DNA from: CAYQNU01 sp964419055
GTDB taxonomy: Bacteria > Bacteroidota > Bacteroidia > Flavobacteriales_D > Parvicellaceae
Assembly (NCBI GenBank): GCA_964419055.1
Contig: CAYQNU010000010.1
Coordinates: forward strand, 94,826 to 158,825
Reading direction: 5' to 3'
Length of the DNA: 64,000 nucleotides
Numbering within the stretch: position 1 is the first letter of the stretch; each line of letters begins with the position of its first letter. Shown here piece after piece: positions 28,014-36,547 of this stretch. A program made the translations under genes and the position numbers. The notes under the pieces are model-generated. The model was given only the letters and a program-made list of their open reading frames with translations. It was not told the origin of the DNA and made no database searches.

Positions 28014-29495
28014 CTATTTTTTTGTTAGATAATTATCTACTTCTATTGAAACCACTTTTCCGGAAATAATAGAAGGCGGCACTCCTGGTCCTGGAACCGT
28101 TAATTGTCCTGTATAAAACAAATTTTTAACCTTTTGACTGTGCATAGATGGTTTCATTATAGCTGTTTGTTTAAGTGTATTGGCTAGGCCATAGGCATTT
28201 CCCTTAAATGCATTGTAGTCATTAATAAAATCATTAACGGCATATGATCTTTTATAAATCACATGTTCTCGAATAGATTGATTGGTTAATTTCTCCAATC
28301 GTGTCATAATTTTATCGTAATATTCTTCCCTCAATTCAGGAGTATCTATTAATCCTGGAGCAATGGGTACTAATAAAAAAACATTTTCTTGACCTTCAGG
28401 TGCAACAGAATTGTCGGTGATAGATGGCACGCAAGTATAAAAAAGAGGTTTTGAAGGCCATTTTGGCTGATCATAAATTTCAATAGCATGTTGTCCAAAA
28501 TCTTCATCAAAAAACAAATTATGATGTAATAAATTTTTTAGTCGTTTATTTACTCCTAGATAAAACAATAAAGAAGAAGGAGCCATAACTCTTGAATCCC
28601 AATATTTTTCATCGTATTTACGCGATTCTAATGGTAATAAATTTTGTTCAACAAAGTTGTAGTCGGCACTGGCCACTAACGCATCCATTTTCACAAAATT
28701 CTCATCAATTTGAATTCCATTGGTCAATTTGTTATCTACCTTAATTGCACTAACATTTTGATTGGTTAAAATTTTAACGCCCAATTCTAATGCTAACTTT
28801 TCCATTCCTTCAATTACCTTGAACATGCCTCCCATTGGATACCAAGTGCCCAGTTTAATATCGGCATAATTCATAAGGCTATACAATGCGGGAATATTCT
28901 CTGGTTTTGCACCCAAAAAAAGAACAGGAAATTCCAAAATTTGAATCAATTTTGGATTTTTAAAATATTGACGCACAAATTTGGAAAAGGATTTAAAGAG
29001 CTGCAATTTAAACATGCCTTTCATTACATCCAATGTTGCAAACTCCATTATAGATCGACAAGGTTTTTGAACTAAATCATTAATACCTACCTCATATTTG
29101 TATTGGGCATCATTCAAAAATCTATTAAGCTTTTCAGCGCTTCCTTTTTCAATACTTTCAAATAATTCGAACATACCTTCCATAGTGGCAGGTAAATCGA
29201 CAAAATCATCTGGTCCAAACCAAACCCTATACGAAGGACTCAATCGCACCAAATCATAATAATCACTCACTTTTTTCCCAAAATCATTGAAAAAAGTCTC
29301 AAAAACATCGGGCATCCAATACCAAGATGGCCCCATATCAAACACAAAACCTTCGTGTTCATATTGCCGACTTCTACCTCCAATTGTTGCATTTTTCTCG
29401 TAAATTGTTACATCATATCCAGCTTTAGCTAAATAACATGCTGAAGCCAATCCGGAATATCCCGCACCAACTATTCCTATTTTTTTATTTTTCAC
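28014..29495 (-). CDS. crtI: phytoene desaturase
   Basis: 493 residues; GTG start at 29495, overlapping the sigma factor stop by 4 nt (GTGA). The N-terminal FAD dinucleotide-binding motif is KIGIVGAGYSGLASACYLAK, followed by GGRSRQYEHEGFVFDMGPSW (GG-doublet region). The C-terminal bacterial desaturase signature reads FYTGQLTVPGPGVPPSIISG. It converts phytoene to lycopene in four dehydrogenations. First enzyme gene of the operon. Confidence 0.95.
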   Translation of the reverse strand: MKNKKIGIVGAGYSGLASACYLAKAGYDVTIYEKNATIGGRSRQYEHEGFVFDMGPSWYWMPDVFETFFNDFGKKVSDYYDLVRLSPSYRVWFGPDDFVDLPATMEGMFELFESIEKGSAEKLNRFLNDAQYKYEVGINDLVQKPCRSIMEFATLDVMKGMFKLQLFKSFSKFVRQYFKNPKLIQILEFPVLFLGAKPENIPALYSLMNYADIKLGTWYPMGGMFKVIEGMEKLALELGVKILTNQNVSAIKVDNKLTNGIQIDENFVKMDALVASADYNFVEQNLLPLESRKYDEKYWDSRVMAPSSLLFYLGVNKRLKNLLHHNLFFDEDFGQHAIEIYDQPKWPSKPLFYTCVPSITDNSVAPEGQENVFLLVPIAPGLIDTPELREEYYDKIMTRLEKLTNQSIREHVIYKRSYAVNDFINDYNAFKGNAYGLANTLKQTAIMKPSMHSQKVKNLFYTGQLTVPGPGVPPSIISGKVVSIEVDNYLTKK

Positions 29496-29995
29496 TTATC
29501 AAATGCTTTTAATTGACCCATTAATTTTTGACGAGCAATAAAAATTCTACTTTTTACTGTTCCAATAGGCAAATTCATTTCTTCGGAAATTTCTTTATAC
29601 TTAAAACCGTCAACAAATAATTGGAAAGGTACTCTATAATCTTCTTCCAAACTAGAAATTGCTCCATTAATTTCTTGTAAATTCAAATTCATCTCCGCTG
29701 CTATGGTCGGTTGAGCAATACTGTTCATTAAATATGAATTAGGTGAACTATCTAACATAGTTTTGGAAATTTTATTTCTCCTGTATTCATTAATGAAGGT
29801 ATTTCTCATAATTGTATACAACCAAGCCTTTAGATTTGTTGGATCTACAAATTTATCACGATACTTTAACGCCTTCATTATTGTTTCTTGAAATAAATCT
29901 TGAGCATCATCTCTATCTTTTGTCAAACTAATGGCGAAAGACTTTAATTTACTACTAAAAGTAGTTACTTGATAATTAAATTCTAAAGCAGTCAT
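29492..29995 (-). CDS. ECF-type RNA polymerase sigma factor heading the carotenoid operon
   Basis: 167 residues. Region 2 is LFQETIMKALKYRDKF plus AWLYTIMRNTFINEYRR; region 4 is LEEDYRVPFQLFVDGFKYKE and ISEEMNLPIGTVKSRIFIAR, an HTH for the -35 element. There is no anti-sigma gene beside it and no fused domain. Its stop overlaps crtI by 4 nt, so sigma factor and enzymes are made from one message. By analogy with CarQ of Myxococcus it probably controls carotenoid synthesis, but it might also act at other stress promoters such as that of the photolyase. The own promoter is at 30021-30052. Confidence 0.93.
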   Translation of the reverse strand: MTALEFNYQVTTFSSKLKSFAISLTKDRDDAQDLFQETIMKALKYRDKFVDPTNLKAWLYTIMRNTFINEYRRNKISKTMLDSSPNSYLMNSIAQPTIAAEMNLNLQEINGAISSLEEDYRVPFQLFVDGFKYKEISEEMNLPIGTVKSRIFIARQKLMGQLKAFDK

Positions 29996-29997
29996 AT

Positions 29998-30087
29998 TGT
30001 TTTGTTTAATATTTATTCGACAAAGCTAAACATTTTTGTTTAATAAAAACAATTATTAGTTAAACAAAATTAAAAAAAATGTTAAAC
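29998..30087. promoter_or_regulatory. cluster of TGTTTAA/TTAAACA half-sites around the carotenoid promoter
   Basis: TTTGTTTAATA at 30001 and at 30035, TTAAACAAAA at 30060 and TTAAAC at 30082 lie in 90 nt. The second and third form a dyad (TTTGTTTAA...TTAAACAAA) overlapping the -33 region. It looks like a multi-site operator for an unlinked regulator. Confidence 0.5.
30021..30052 (-). promoter_or_regulatory. promoter of the sigma factor/carotenoid operon
   Basis: On the minus strand a -33 TTG (30050-30052) and -7 TAGCTTTG (30021-30028) are 21 nt apart, a good housekeeping Bacteroidota promoter 26 nt from the start codon. Confidence 0.6.
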
Positions 30088-30181
30088 ACTCCGTTTTTAT
30101 GGGCTCTACGAACCCTTAATAAAATTCAATTTAAATATATAAATCGTTAATTCAGGTATTTTTTGCAAGTTTGCACTCAAT

Positions 30182-32050
30182 ATGTGTGGAATTTTAGGAT
30201 ATATAAATTTAGACGGTGAACCGTTACATCTTGAAAAAGAGATGACATTAGCTCTGGCTACATTAAACAAAAGAGGACCTGATGCTCAAATTATTAAAAA
30301 ATTTGATTCTTCTATTTTAGGACACGCAAGACTTTCAATTATTGACACCTCTGATTCAGCTCATCAACCATTTAGTGATCCGTCATCCAATTACTGGCTA
30401 ATATTTAATGGAGAAATTTTTAATTTTCAACAAATTAAAGATCGATTGAAGAGTTCGGGTATTGAATTTACAACACAATCCGATACTGAAGTTCTTTTAC
30501 AGCTTTTAATTCAAAAAGGGAAAGAAGCTTTGCACGAATTAAATGGTTTTTTTAGTTTTTGTTTTTATAACAAAAAAAATAACACCTATTTAATTGCACG
30601 TGACAGGTTCGGTGTAAAGCCATTAATTTATTCAATGGACGAAAAACATATTATTTTTTCCTCTGAAATAAAAGCTATTCTATCAATAAAAAAGGAAAAG
30701 AGTATTAATAAAGAAGCTCTGTCACTTTATTTTCAGCATTCATATATACCAGAGCCTTTAACCATTTTCAATTCTATTTTCAAATTGCTCCCAGGAAATT
30801 TAATTGAAATAAAAAATGGTCACTGTCAAATCGAAAAATATTACGAATATTATCCTGCAAAAAACAAGTTTAATGGAAGTTATGAAAAAGCGCAAGAAGG
30901 AATTTACCAACTACTTTCGGATGCTGTTGAGAAAAGATTGATCAGTGATGTTCCAATTGGATCATTCTTGAGCGGTGGTGTTGACTCGAGCATCGTTAGC
31001 CTCTTGGCATCTCGACATTCTTCAAACTTGCATACTTTTTCATTGGGATTTAAGGATGAACCTTATTTTGATGAAACCAAGTATGCTAATTTAGTAGCCA
31101 AAAAAATTCAATCGAATCACACTGTATTTTCGTTATCGAACAATGATTTACTAGAGCATTTTGAGGAAGCTCTCGATTATTTTGATGAACCCTTTGCTGA
31201 CTCATCAGCCTTAAATATGTTCATTCTTTCTAAGTATACAAAAAAACACATCACGGTGGCCCTATCTGGTGATGGAGCTGACGAACTATTTAGTGGATAT
31301 AACAAGCACCATGCGTTATTTCAAGCTTCGCAACATTCACTAAAAAATGTTCTAATAAAAAATTTTGGCGGTATTGTTTCTGTTTTACCTCAATCACGTG
31401 ATGGGCTTTTATCCAATAAAGCTCGTCAAATTTTAAAATATCAAAAAGGACTTACTTTATCAGATAATGAACGCTATTTTGAATGGGCAAAATTCATGGA
31501 AACACCGTTGGCTAATCAACTAGTGAATAATTCTTCATTGAAAAATAACAGACCTTATTTTTTTGAAAAGACCGTAATAAAAGATTTCAATGACTACCTT
31601 TTTTATGACTTTAATTTGGTGCTTCCCAATGATATGTTGAGAAAAGTGGATGCAATGAGTATGGCCAACTCGTTGGAAGTAAGAACTCCTTTTTTAGATT
31701 ACCGATTGGTAGAATTTGTTTTTTCGTTACCTAGTTCGTTTAAAATCGATTCAAAAAACAGAAAAAAAATTCTTAAGGATACTTTTAGAGATGATTTACC
31801 TAAAGAGATTTTTACTAGAGGTAAACATGGATTCGAAGTTCCTTTATATAAATGGTTTAACAACGAATTGAAATCCTATTTACTCGAAAATGTGTTTAAC
31901 AAAGAACTCATCGAAAATCAAAACATCCTTAATTGGGATGCCGTAAATCAAATTCAACAGCAATTATTTTCAAGTAATCCAAAAGACAGTGTTTATAACA
32001 CTTGGGCTCTCCTCAGTTTTCAATGTTGGTTTAGTCGTTACTTTGTATAG
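30182..32050 (+). CDS. asnB: asparagine synthase (glutamine-hydrolysing)
   Basis: 622 residues, normal for AsnB. Cys2 of MCGILGYINL is the glutaminase nucleophile; the glutamine amidotransferase domain continues with NKRGPDAQ and LIFNGEIFNF. The synthetase domain has the PP-loop SFLSGGVDSSIVSLLA and VALSGDGADELFSGYNKHH. It converts aspartate, glutamine and ATP to asparagine, or amidates a sugar acid: such AsnB copies are frequent in exopolysaccharide loci. It is followed 14 nt later by a glycosyltransferase. Confidence 0.93.
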   Translation: MCGILGYINLDGEPLHLEKEMTLALATLNKRGPDAQIIKKFDSSILGHARLSIIDTSDSAHQPFSDPSSNYWLIFNGEIFNFQQIKDRLKSSGIEFTTQSDTEVLLQLLIQKGKEALHELNGFFSFCFYNKKNNTYLIARDRFGVKPLIYSMDEKHIIFSSEIKAILSIKKEKSINKEALSLYFQHSYIPEPLTIFNSIFKLLPGNLIEIKNGHCQIEKYYEYYPAKNKFNGSYEKAQEGIYQLLSDAVEKRLISDVPIGSFLSGGVDSSIVSLLASRHSSNLHTFSLGFKDEPYFDETKYANLVAKKIQSNHTVFSLSNNDLLEHFEEALDYFDEPFADSSALNMFILSKYTKKHITVALSGDGADELFSGYNKHHALFQASQHSLKNVLIKNFGGIVSVLPQSRDGLLSNKARQILKYQKGLTLSDNERYFEWAKFMETPLANQLVNNSSLKNNRPYFFEKTVIKDFNDYLFYDFNLVLPNDMLRKVDAMSMANSLEVRTPFLDYRLVEFVFSLPSSFKIDSKNRKKILKDTFRDDLPKEIFTRGKHGFEVPLYKWFNNELKSYLLENVFNKELIENQNILNWDAVNQIQQQLFSSNPKDSVYNTWALLSFQCWFSRYFV

Positions 32051-32064
32051 ATTAAAACAAATTC

Positions 32065-33228
32065 ATGCCAAAAGTACTCCGAATAATAAATCGATTCAAT
32101 ATTGGTGGTCCAACCTATAACGCTGCTTATTTAACCAAATTTTTAGAGCCCAATTTTGAGACGCTACTCGTAGGAGGTCAAAAAGATGAAACAGAGGACA
32201 GCTCTGAATTCATTTTAGACAACTTAGGTTTAAAACCGTTACTGATTGATGAAATGAGAAGAGAAATTGGGTTTAAAAACGATTTCAAAGCTTATAAAAA
32301 ATTAAGAGAAATAATTGGTGATTATAAACCAGATATAGTGCATACACATGCGTCAAAAGCAGGAGCAGTAGGACGTTTGGCAGCAAGCAGATTGAATGTA
32401 CCTTTGATATTTCATACATTTCACGGTCATGTTTTTCATTCTTATTTCGGGAAAACCAAAACAACTTTATATAAAAACATTGAACGTTACTTAGCAAAAA
32501 AAACGACAAAAATAATTGCCATTTCGGAAATTCAAAAGCAAGAGCTTAGTTCTATTCACAATATTTGCGACCCTTCAAAGATTGAGGTTATTCCTCTGGG
32601 GTTTGATTTAAATAGATTTAGACAAGACAAAGAAACTAAGCGCCTAACATTTAGAAATAGATGGGGCCTTAAAGATGACGAAATAGCAATTGGAATTGTT
32701 GGAAGATTAGTCCCCATTAAAGATCATAACATGTTTTTAGAGGGTGCAAAAATCATTGCTGAAAAAACATCCAAAAAACTAAAATTTATAATAGTTGGTG
32801 ATGGTGAACTAAGAAAGGAATTGGAAGAAAAGGTTTCAGCTTTAGAACTCAACAATGTTATTTTCACGAGTTGGATAAAAAATATAGACGAAGTAAATGC
32901 AGGCCTTGACCTTTTATGTTTAACCTCAAAAAATGAAGGAACCCCTGTAAGTTTAATTGAAGCTCAGGCATCAGGATTGCCGATTGTTAGTACAAATGTA
33001 GGAGGGATTGAAAATATTGTCAAAAAAAATGAGAATGCATTATTGTGTGAAAGTGGTGACATTGATCAATTTGTAAAGCATTGTTCAGATTTAATCGAAA
33101 ACAGTAATAAAAGGAATGAATTTTCGAAAAATGGTGACCATGTTTTTCAAAAATTTCATTATACTCGACTCATTACCGACATGCATGAATTATATACGCG
33201 CGAACTAAAATTAAAAAATTTACTTTGA
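32065..33228 (+). CDS. family 4 glycosyltransferase (exopolysaccharide)
   Basis: 387 residues of GT-B fold. N-terminal domain: RIINRFNIGGPTYNAAYLTK (acceptor-side Gly loop) and VHTHASKAGAVGRLAA; linker and C-terminal domain: VEVIPLGFDLNRF-type IEVIPLGFDLNRF, GIVGRLVPIKDH, and the EX7E nucleotide-sugar site in NEGTPVSLIEAQASGLPIV. It transfers a sugar from a nucleotide donor to a lipid-linked glycan; donor not predictable. It lies between asnB and the polysaccharide export genes. A small hairpin overlaps its stop codon. Confidence 0.92.
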   Translation: MPKVLRIINRFNIGGPTYNAAYLTKFLEPNFETLLVGGQKDETEDSSEFILDNLGLKPLLIDEMRREIGFKNDFKAYKKLREIIGDYKPDIVHTHASKAGAVGRLAASRLNVPLIFHTFHGHVFHSYFGKTKTTLYKNIERYLAKKTTKIIAISEIQKQELSSIHNICDPSKIEVIPLGFDLNRFRQDKETKRLTFRNRWGLKDDEIAIGIVGRLVPIKDHNMFLEGAKIIAEKTSKKLKFIIVGDGELRKELEEKVSALELNNVIFTSWIKNIDEVNAGLDLLCLTSKNEGTPVSLIEAQASGLPIVSTNVGGIENIVKKNENALLCESGDIDQFVKHCSDLIENSNKRNEFSKNGDHVFQKFHYTRLITDMHELYTRELKLKNLL

Positions 33229-33252
33229 ATTTCAAAGTACTTTTTGTTTTTT
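33221..33252 (+). terminator. weak terminator/attenuator at the end of the glycosyltransferase gene
   Basis: TACTTTG-AATTT-CAAAGTA (33221-33239) followed by CTTTTTGTTTTTTC. The stem includes the stop codon; a new promoter follows at once. Confidence 0.45.
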
Positions 33253-33272
33253 CAAAAAAAAGATTACCTTTG
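33243..33272 (+). promoter_or_regulatory. promoter of the wza/wzc-like gene pair
   Basis: -33 TTTG (33243-33246) and -7 TACCTTTG (33265-33272) with 18 nt between, directly ahead of the ATG at 33286. Confidence 0.6.
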
Positions 33273-33285
33273 TAAAAAAATAACT

Positions 33286-34062
33286 ATGAAAAGTAAGCAT
33301 TTACTAATAACAACAATACTGGTAAGCATAGTATTTACTTGGAGTTGTACAATTAACTCACATCATATGCTTAAAACGTCTAAAGATTTTCCTTTTGACA
33401 CCATTCCTACTACACAAAATTTGGAGTATACTATTGCTCCAGGTGACTTATTGCAATTTAGATTATATTCCAATGCAGGGTACATGCTTATTGATATTTC
33501 TTCAGGAAATGGAGGAAACAACAATCTTCTAATGAGGACGAATGCAATCACCTATTTGGTAAGACAAGATAGCATGGTTAAACTCCCCATTTTAGGAGAC
33601 ATTAATATGGTTGGTAAAAAAATTAAAGAGGCCGAACTTTATTTAGAACAATTGTATTCTGAATTTTATGTTGAGCCTTATCTCAATTTAGAGGTAACCA
33701 ACAAAAGAATAATTGTTTTTCCTGGAACAGGAAATAATGCACAAGTTGTAACTTTAGCAAACAATTCAACAACAATAGTTGAAGCATTAGCGCGTGTTGG
33801 AGGAATTTCAGTTAACAGTTATGCTAACAACATAAAGGTTGTAAGAGAAACGGATTCTGGGACTAAGGTATTCAGAATTGATCTTTCCACTATTGAAGGA
33901 TATCAAGAAGGTGGAAATTTCATCGTGCAATCAAATGATATTATATATGTAACACCAACACCAAGTATAGCTCGTGAAGCATTGCAAGACATTGCTCCCG
34001 TTATTTCTATAATTACAAGCACTGTTTTAGTATGGACAACCTTACGCAGATTAAGTAATTAA
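33286..34062 (+). CDS. polysaccharide export lipoprotein, Wza-like
   Basis: 258 residues from ATG 33286 (an upstream in-frame ATG at 33244 lies on the promoter). A lipoprotein signal ends FTWSC; YTIAPGDLLQFRLYSN starts the Poly_export domain, and VTLANNSTTIVEALARVGGI with VNSYANNIKVVRE is the SLBB part. A C-terminal hydrophobic helix (IAPVISIITSTVLVWTTL) would cross the outer membrane, as in Wza. It forms the export channel for the polymer. Next gene 15 nt downstream is the partner kinase. Confidence 0.9.
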   Translation: MKSKHLLITTILVSIVFTWSCTINSHHMLKTSKDFPFDTIPTTQNLEYTIAPGDLLQFRLYSNAGYMLIDISSGNGGNNNLLMRTNAITYLVRQDSMVKLPILGDINMVGKKIKEAELYLEQLYSEFYVEPYLNLEVTNKRIIVFPGTGNNAQVVTLANNSTTIVEALARVGGISVNSYANNIKVVRETDSGTKVFRIDLSTIEGYQEGGNFIVQSNDIIYVTPTPSIAREALQDIAPVISIITSTVLVWTTLRRLSN

Positions 34063-34077
34063 ATAAATTGAATAATT

Positions 34078-36546
34078 GTGCAACAACAAGATAACTTTTC
34101 TGATAATTTTCAAAGCTACAAAGAGCGATTAACGTCTTTTAGTAATAACTTTGAAATTGGTACAATTATCTTTCTATTTAGAAAATCAATTCCCATTTTT
34201 ATTTTCTTATTAATTACAACAATTGTAGGTGCTTTTCTATACATGAGGTACACTCAGCCTATTTTTGAAACCGAATCGGTTATTCAAGTTAACGTTTCAA
34301 ATCAAGCTCAAAGTTTGTTAAATATTTATTCCGATTTTAGTGAGGGAGGTGAATTAAATTCAGAAATTGAAATAATGAGATCTCCTCTTCTCATAAAAAA
34401 AACAATAGCTTCATTACCTCTAAATGTAGGTTACTTTACTCAAGGTAACCTATTAACTCACAATAAATATGGGCTAAATTCTTTTAAAATATATGACATT
34501 GAGCTTTTAGACTCAAGCATAATAGGAAAGAAAATATTTATTACAAAAGAAGGTGAAAATTCTTTCTCATTGACTGATGAAGAAAACAAAATCGTTTTCA
34601 ATACTAAAATTAAAGAAAATCAACCCTTTGAAAATGCTTATTTTAAGGCAAAACTTTTACTAATTTCCAAAGCGCAATTTGAAAATGAAATTGTTAATGA
34701 TAGAGCCTTTTTTCAATTTCAATCACCCAAATCACTTCTACCTGTTATACAAAGTGGATTAGATATAAAAATTGACGATCCAAGTGCAAAAACTATTAGA
34801 GTAAAATTTCAACACGATAATGCGAAACTTACTTCTGATATTGTTAATCAACTTCTTATTGAATATGACATGTATGTAATAGCCAAAAAAAGCTTAAGTA
34901 GCGAAAACATTTTAACTTTTATTAAAGAACAAAAAGATACCGTAGATAAAAGAGTTAAAGAAAGTGAACAAATGATTCAACTTTTCCAACGATCGAATGA
35001 TTTAAAAGGTACATCTGGGTTTTCGTCATCCTATTTGGCGCAACTTTCTGAAATGGAGCAGCAATATGCGAATTTGGAGGTTGAAAAAACGGTATTATTT
35101 CATCTTGAAAACTCGATAAAAAACTTTAATGAAGAAACAAATATTGATGAAATTGTTCCTGCACTGATTGGAAGATCTTTTGAAAGTACCTTACAATCGT
35201 TAATTATGGACCTCAAAACCAAGATTGACATAAGAAGAGATATGTTATCCACAGCAACATTAGATAACAGTAAAGTTAAAAAAATTAATTCCGAAATTAA
35301 TTCACAAATAAATCTAATTCTAAAGTCAATTAAGGTGGTTGCCAATCAAAATGCAGAAAAACTGGATGCCGTCAACACTCAAATTTCCATGCTAAAAAGC
35401 GTACTTTTCTCATTACCCGAAAAAGAACTTGAACTGGCTCGATTAAATAGAGTATTGGAAATCAACAACAAATACTACACAATGTTGTTAGAAAAAGAAA
35501 CTGAATATCAACTTTCTACGGCAGGAATAGCTACCTACAATCAAGTTTTAAATCCAGCTGAAACCCCAACAAACCCAATTTCACCGAGTAAATCAAAAGT
35601 TTATCTGATAAGTTTTGTTCTTTGGTTTGTACTATCAATTTTCGTTTTACTTTTTAGATATGTTGTACATGATAAAATAAATTCTTTGACCGATATTACA
35701 AAACTTTCAAATGCTAGCATTAGTATTCTAGGAATTGTACCTAAATATAAAGAAAAAATTGAAACTTCACAGTTGATTATTTCCAAAAATCCAAAATCCT
35801 TAATGGCTGAAGCTTTTAGAAGTTTAAGAACCAATATGCAATTCATTTCGAATTTTGACGGACCTAAAACATTGGGAGTTACTAGCACTATTTCGGGAGA
35901 AGGTAAAACATTTGTTGCCATAAACCTTGGGGGAATTATTGCCTACTCTGGCAAAAAGGTAATAGTGATTGACCTTGATATGCGTAAACCTAAAATACAT
36001 CTTGGGTTTAATGTTGACAACAATAAAGGAATGAGCACCATTTTAATTGGTAAAGAAAATGTTATGGATTGTATCTATAAAAGCACTCAAGAAAACCTCG
36101 ATTTCATAACTGCAGGACCAATACCTCCAAACCCTTCTGAGTTAATCATGAGTGATAAACTAGATGAAACTATTAATGAACTAAAAAAACATTATGATAT
36201 GGTGATCATTGATAATCCTCCGGTGGGACTAGTAACTGACGGTATACCTATCATCCAAAAAGTGGATTATCCCATCTATATATTTAGAGCTGAATACTCA
36301 AGGAAGAATTTCGTGCAAAATGTCGATCGACTCATTAATGAAAATAAAATAACGAAATTATCTGTTGTTCTTAATGGTGTTGATACCAACAACAGAGGTT
36401 ACGGAAGTAAATACGGATATGGGTATGGATATGGATATGGATACGGATATGGGTATGGATATGGATCCACAGGAGGTTATTACACTAACAACAATCAACC
36501 GGAAACTTTTATAGGAAAACTTAAATCAAAATTCAAAAAGAAATAA
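34078..36546 (+). CDS. polysaccharide co-polymerase / BY-type tyrosine autokinase, Wzc-like, with Tyr-Gly tail
   Basis: 822 residues; GTG start at 34078 (no earlier ATG; the next Met is inside the first membrane helix). TM1 at ~37-57 (SIPIFIFLLITTIVGAFLYM) and TM2 at ~507-525 (YLISFVLWFVLSIFVLLF) flank a periplasmic coiled-coil/Wzz domain. The cytoplasmic kinase has Walker A TISGEGKTFVAIN (~603-615), Walker A' VIVIDLDMRKPK (~627-638) and Walker B MVIIDNPP. Residues ~774-797 are mostly alternating Tyr and Gly (GYGSKYGYGYGY...), the Tyr cluster for autophosphorylation. It controls polymer length and export with the Wza-like lipoprotein. Confidence 0.93.
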   Translation: MQQQDNFSDNFQSYKERLTSFSNNFEIGTIIFLFRKSIPIFIFLLITTIVGAFLYMRYTQPIFETESVIQVNVSNQAQSLLNIYSDFSEGGELNSEIEIMRSPLLIKKTIASLPLNVGYFTQGNLLTHNKYGLNSFKIYDIELLDSSIIGKKIFITKEGENSFSLTDEENKIVFNTKIKENQPFENAYFKAKLLLISKAQFENEIVNDRAFFQFQSPKSLLPVIQSGLDIKIDDPSAKTIRVKFQHDNAKLTSDIVNQLLIEYDMYVIAKKSLSSENILTFIKEQKDTVDKRVKESEQMIQLFQRSNDLKGTSGFSSSYLAQLSEMEQQYANLEVEKTVLFHLENSIKNFNEETNIDEIVPALIGRSFESTLQSLIMDLKTKIDIRRDMLSTATLDNSKVKKINSEINSQINLILKSIKVVANQNAEKLDAVNTQISMLKSVLFSLPEKELELARLNRVLEINNKYYTMLLEKETEYQLSTAGIATYNQVLNPAETPTNPISPSKSKVYLISFVLWFVLSIFVLLFRYVVHDKINSLTDITKLSNASISILGIVPKYKEKIETSQLIISKNPKSLMAEAFRSLRTNMQFISNFDGPKTLGVTSTISGEGKTFVAINLGGIIAYSGKKVIVIDLDMRKPKIHLGFNVDNNKGMSTILIGKENVMDCIYKSTQENLDFITAGPIPPNPSELIMSDKLDETINELKKHYDMVIIDNPPVGLVTDGIPIIQKVDYPIYIFRAEYSRKNFVQNVDRLINENKITKLSVVLNGVDTNNRGYGSKYGYGYGYGYGYGYGYGYGSTGGYYTNNNQPETFIGKLKSKFKKK
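36403..36468 (+). repeat. 6-bp tandem repeat (GGNTAT) encoding the Tyr-Gly tail
   Basis: About nine to ten copies of a GGATAT/GGGTAT/GGATAC hexamer in a row; third positions vary a little. Prone to slippage in whole dipeptide steps without loss of frame. Confidence 0.85.
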
Positions 36547-36547
36547 G

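Noticed and set aside
36403..36468. Short tandem repeats as a CRISPR array
   Set aside because: The unit is a 6-bp coding repeat without spacers; no repeat-spacer pattern is visible anywhere in the window.
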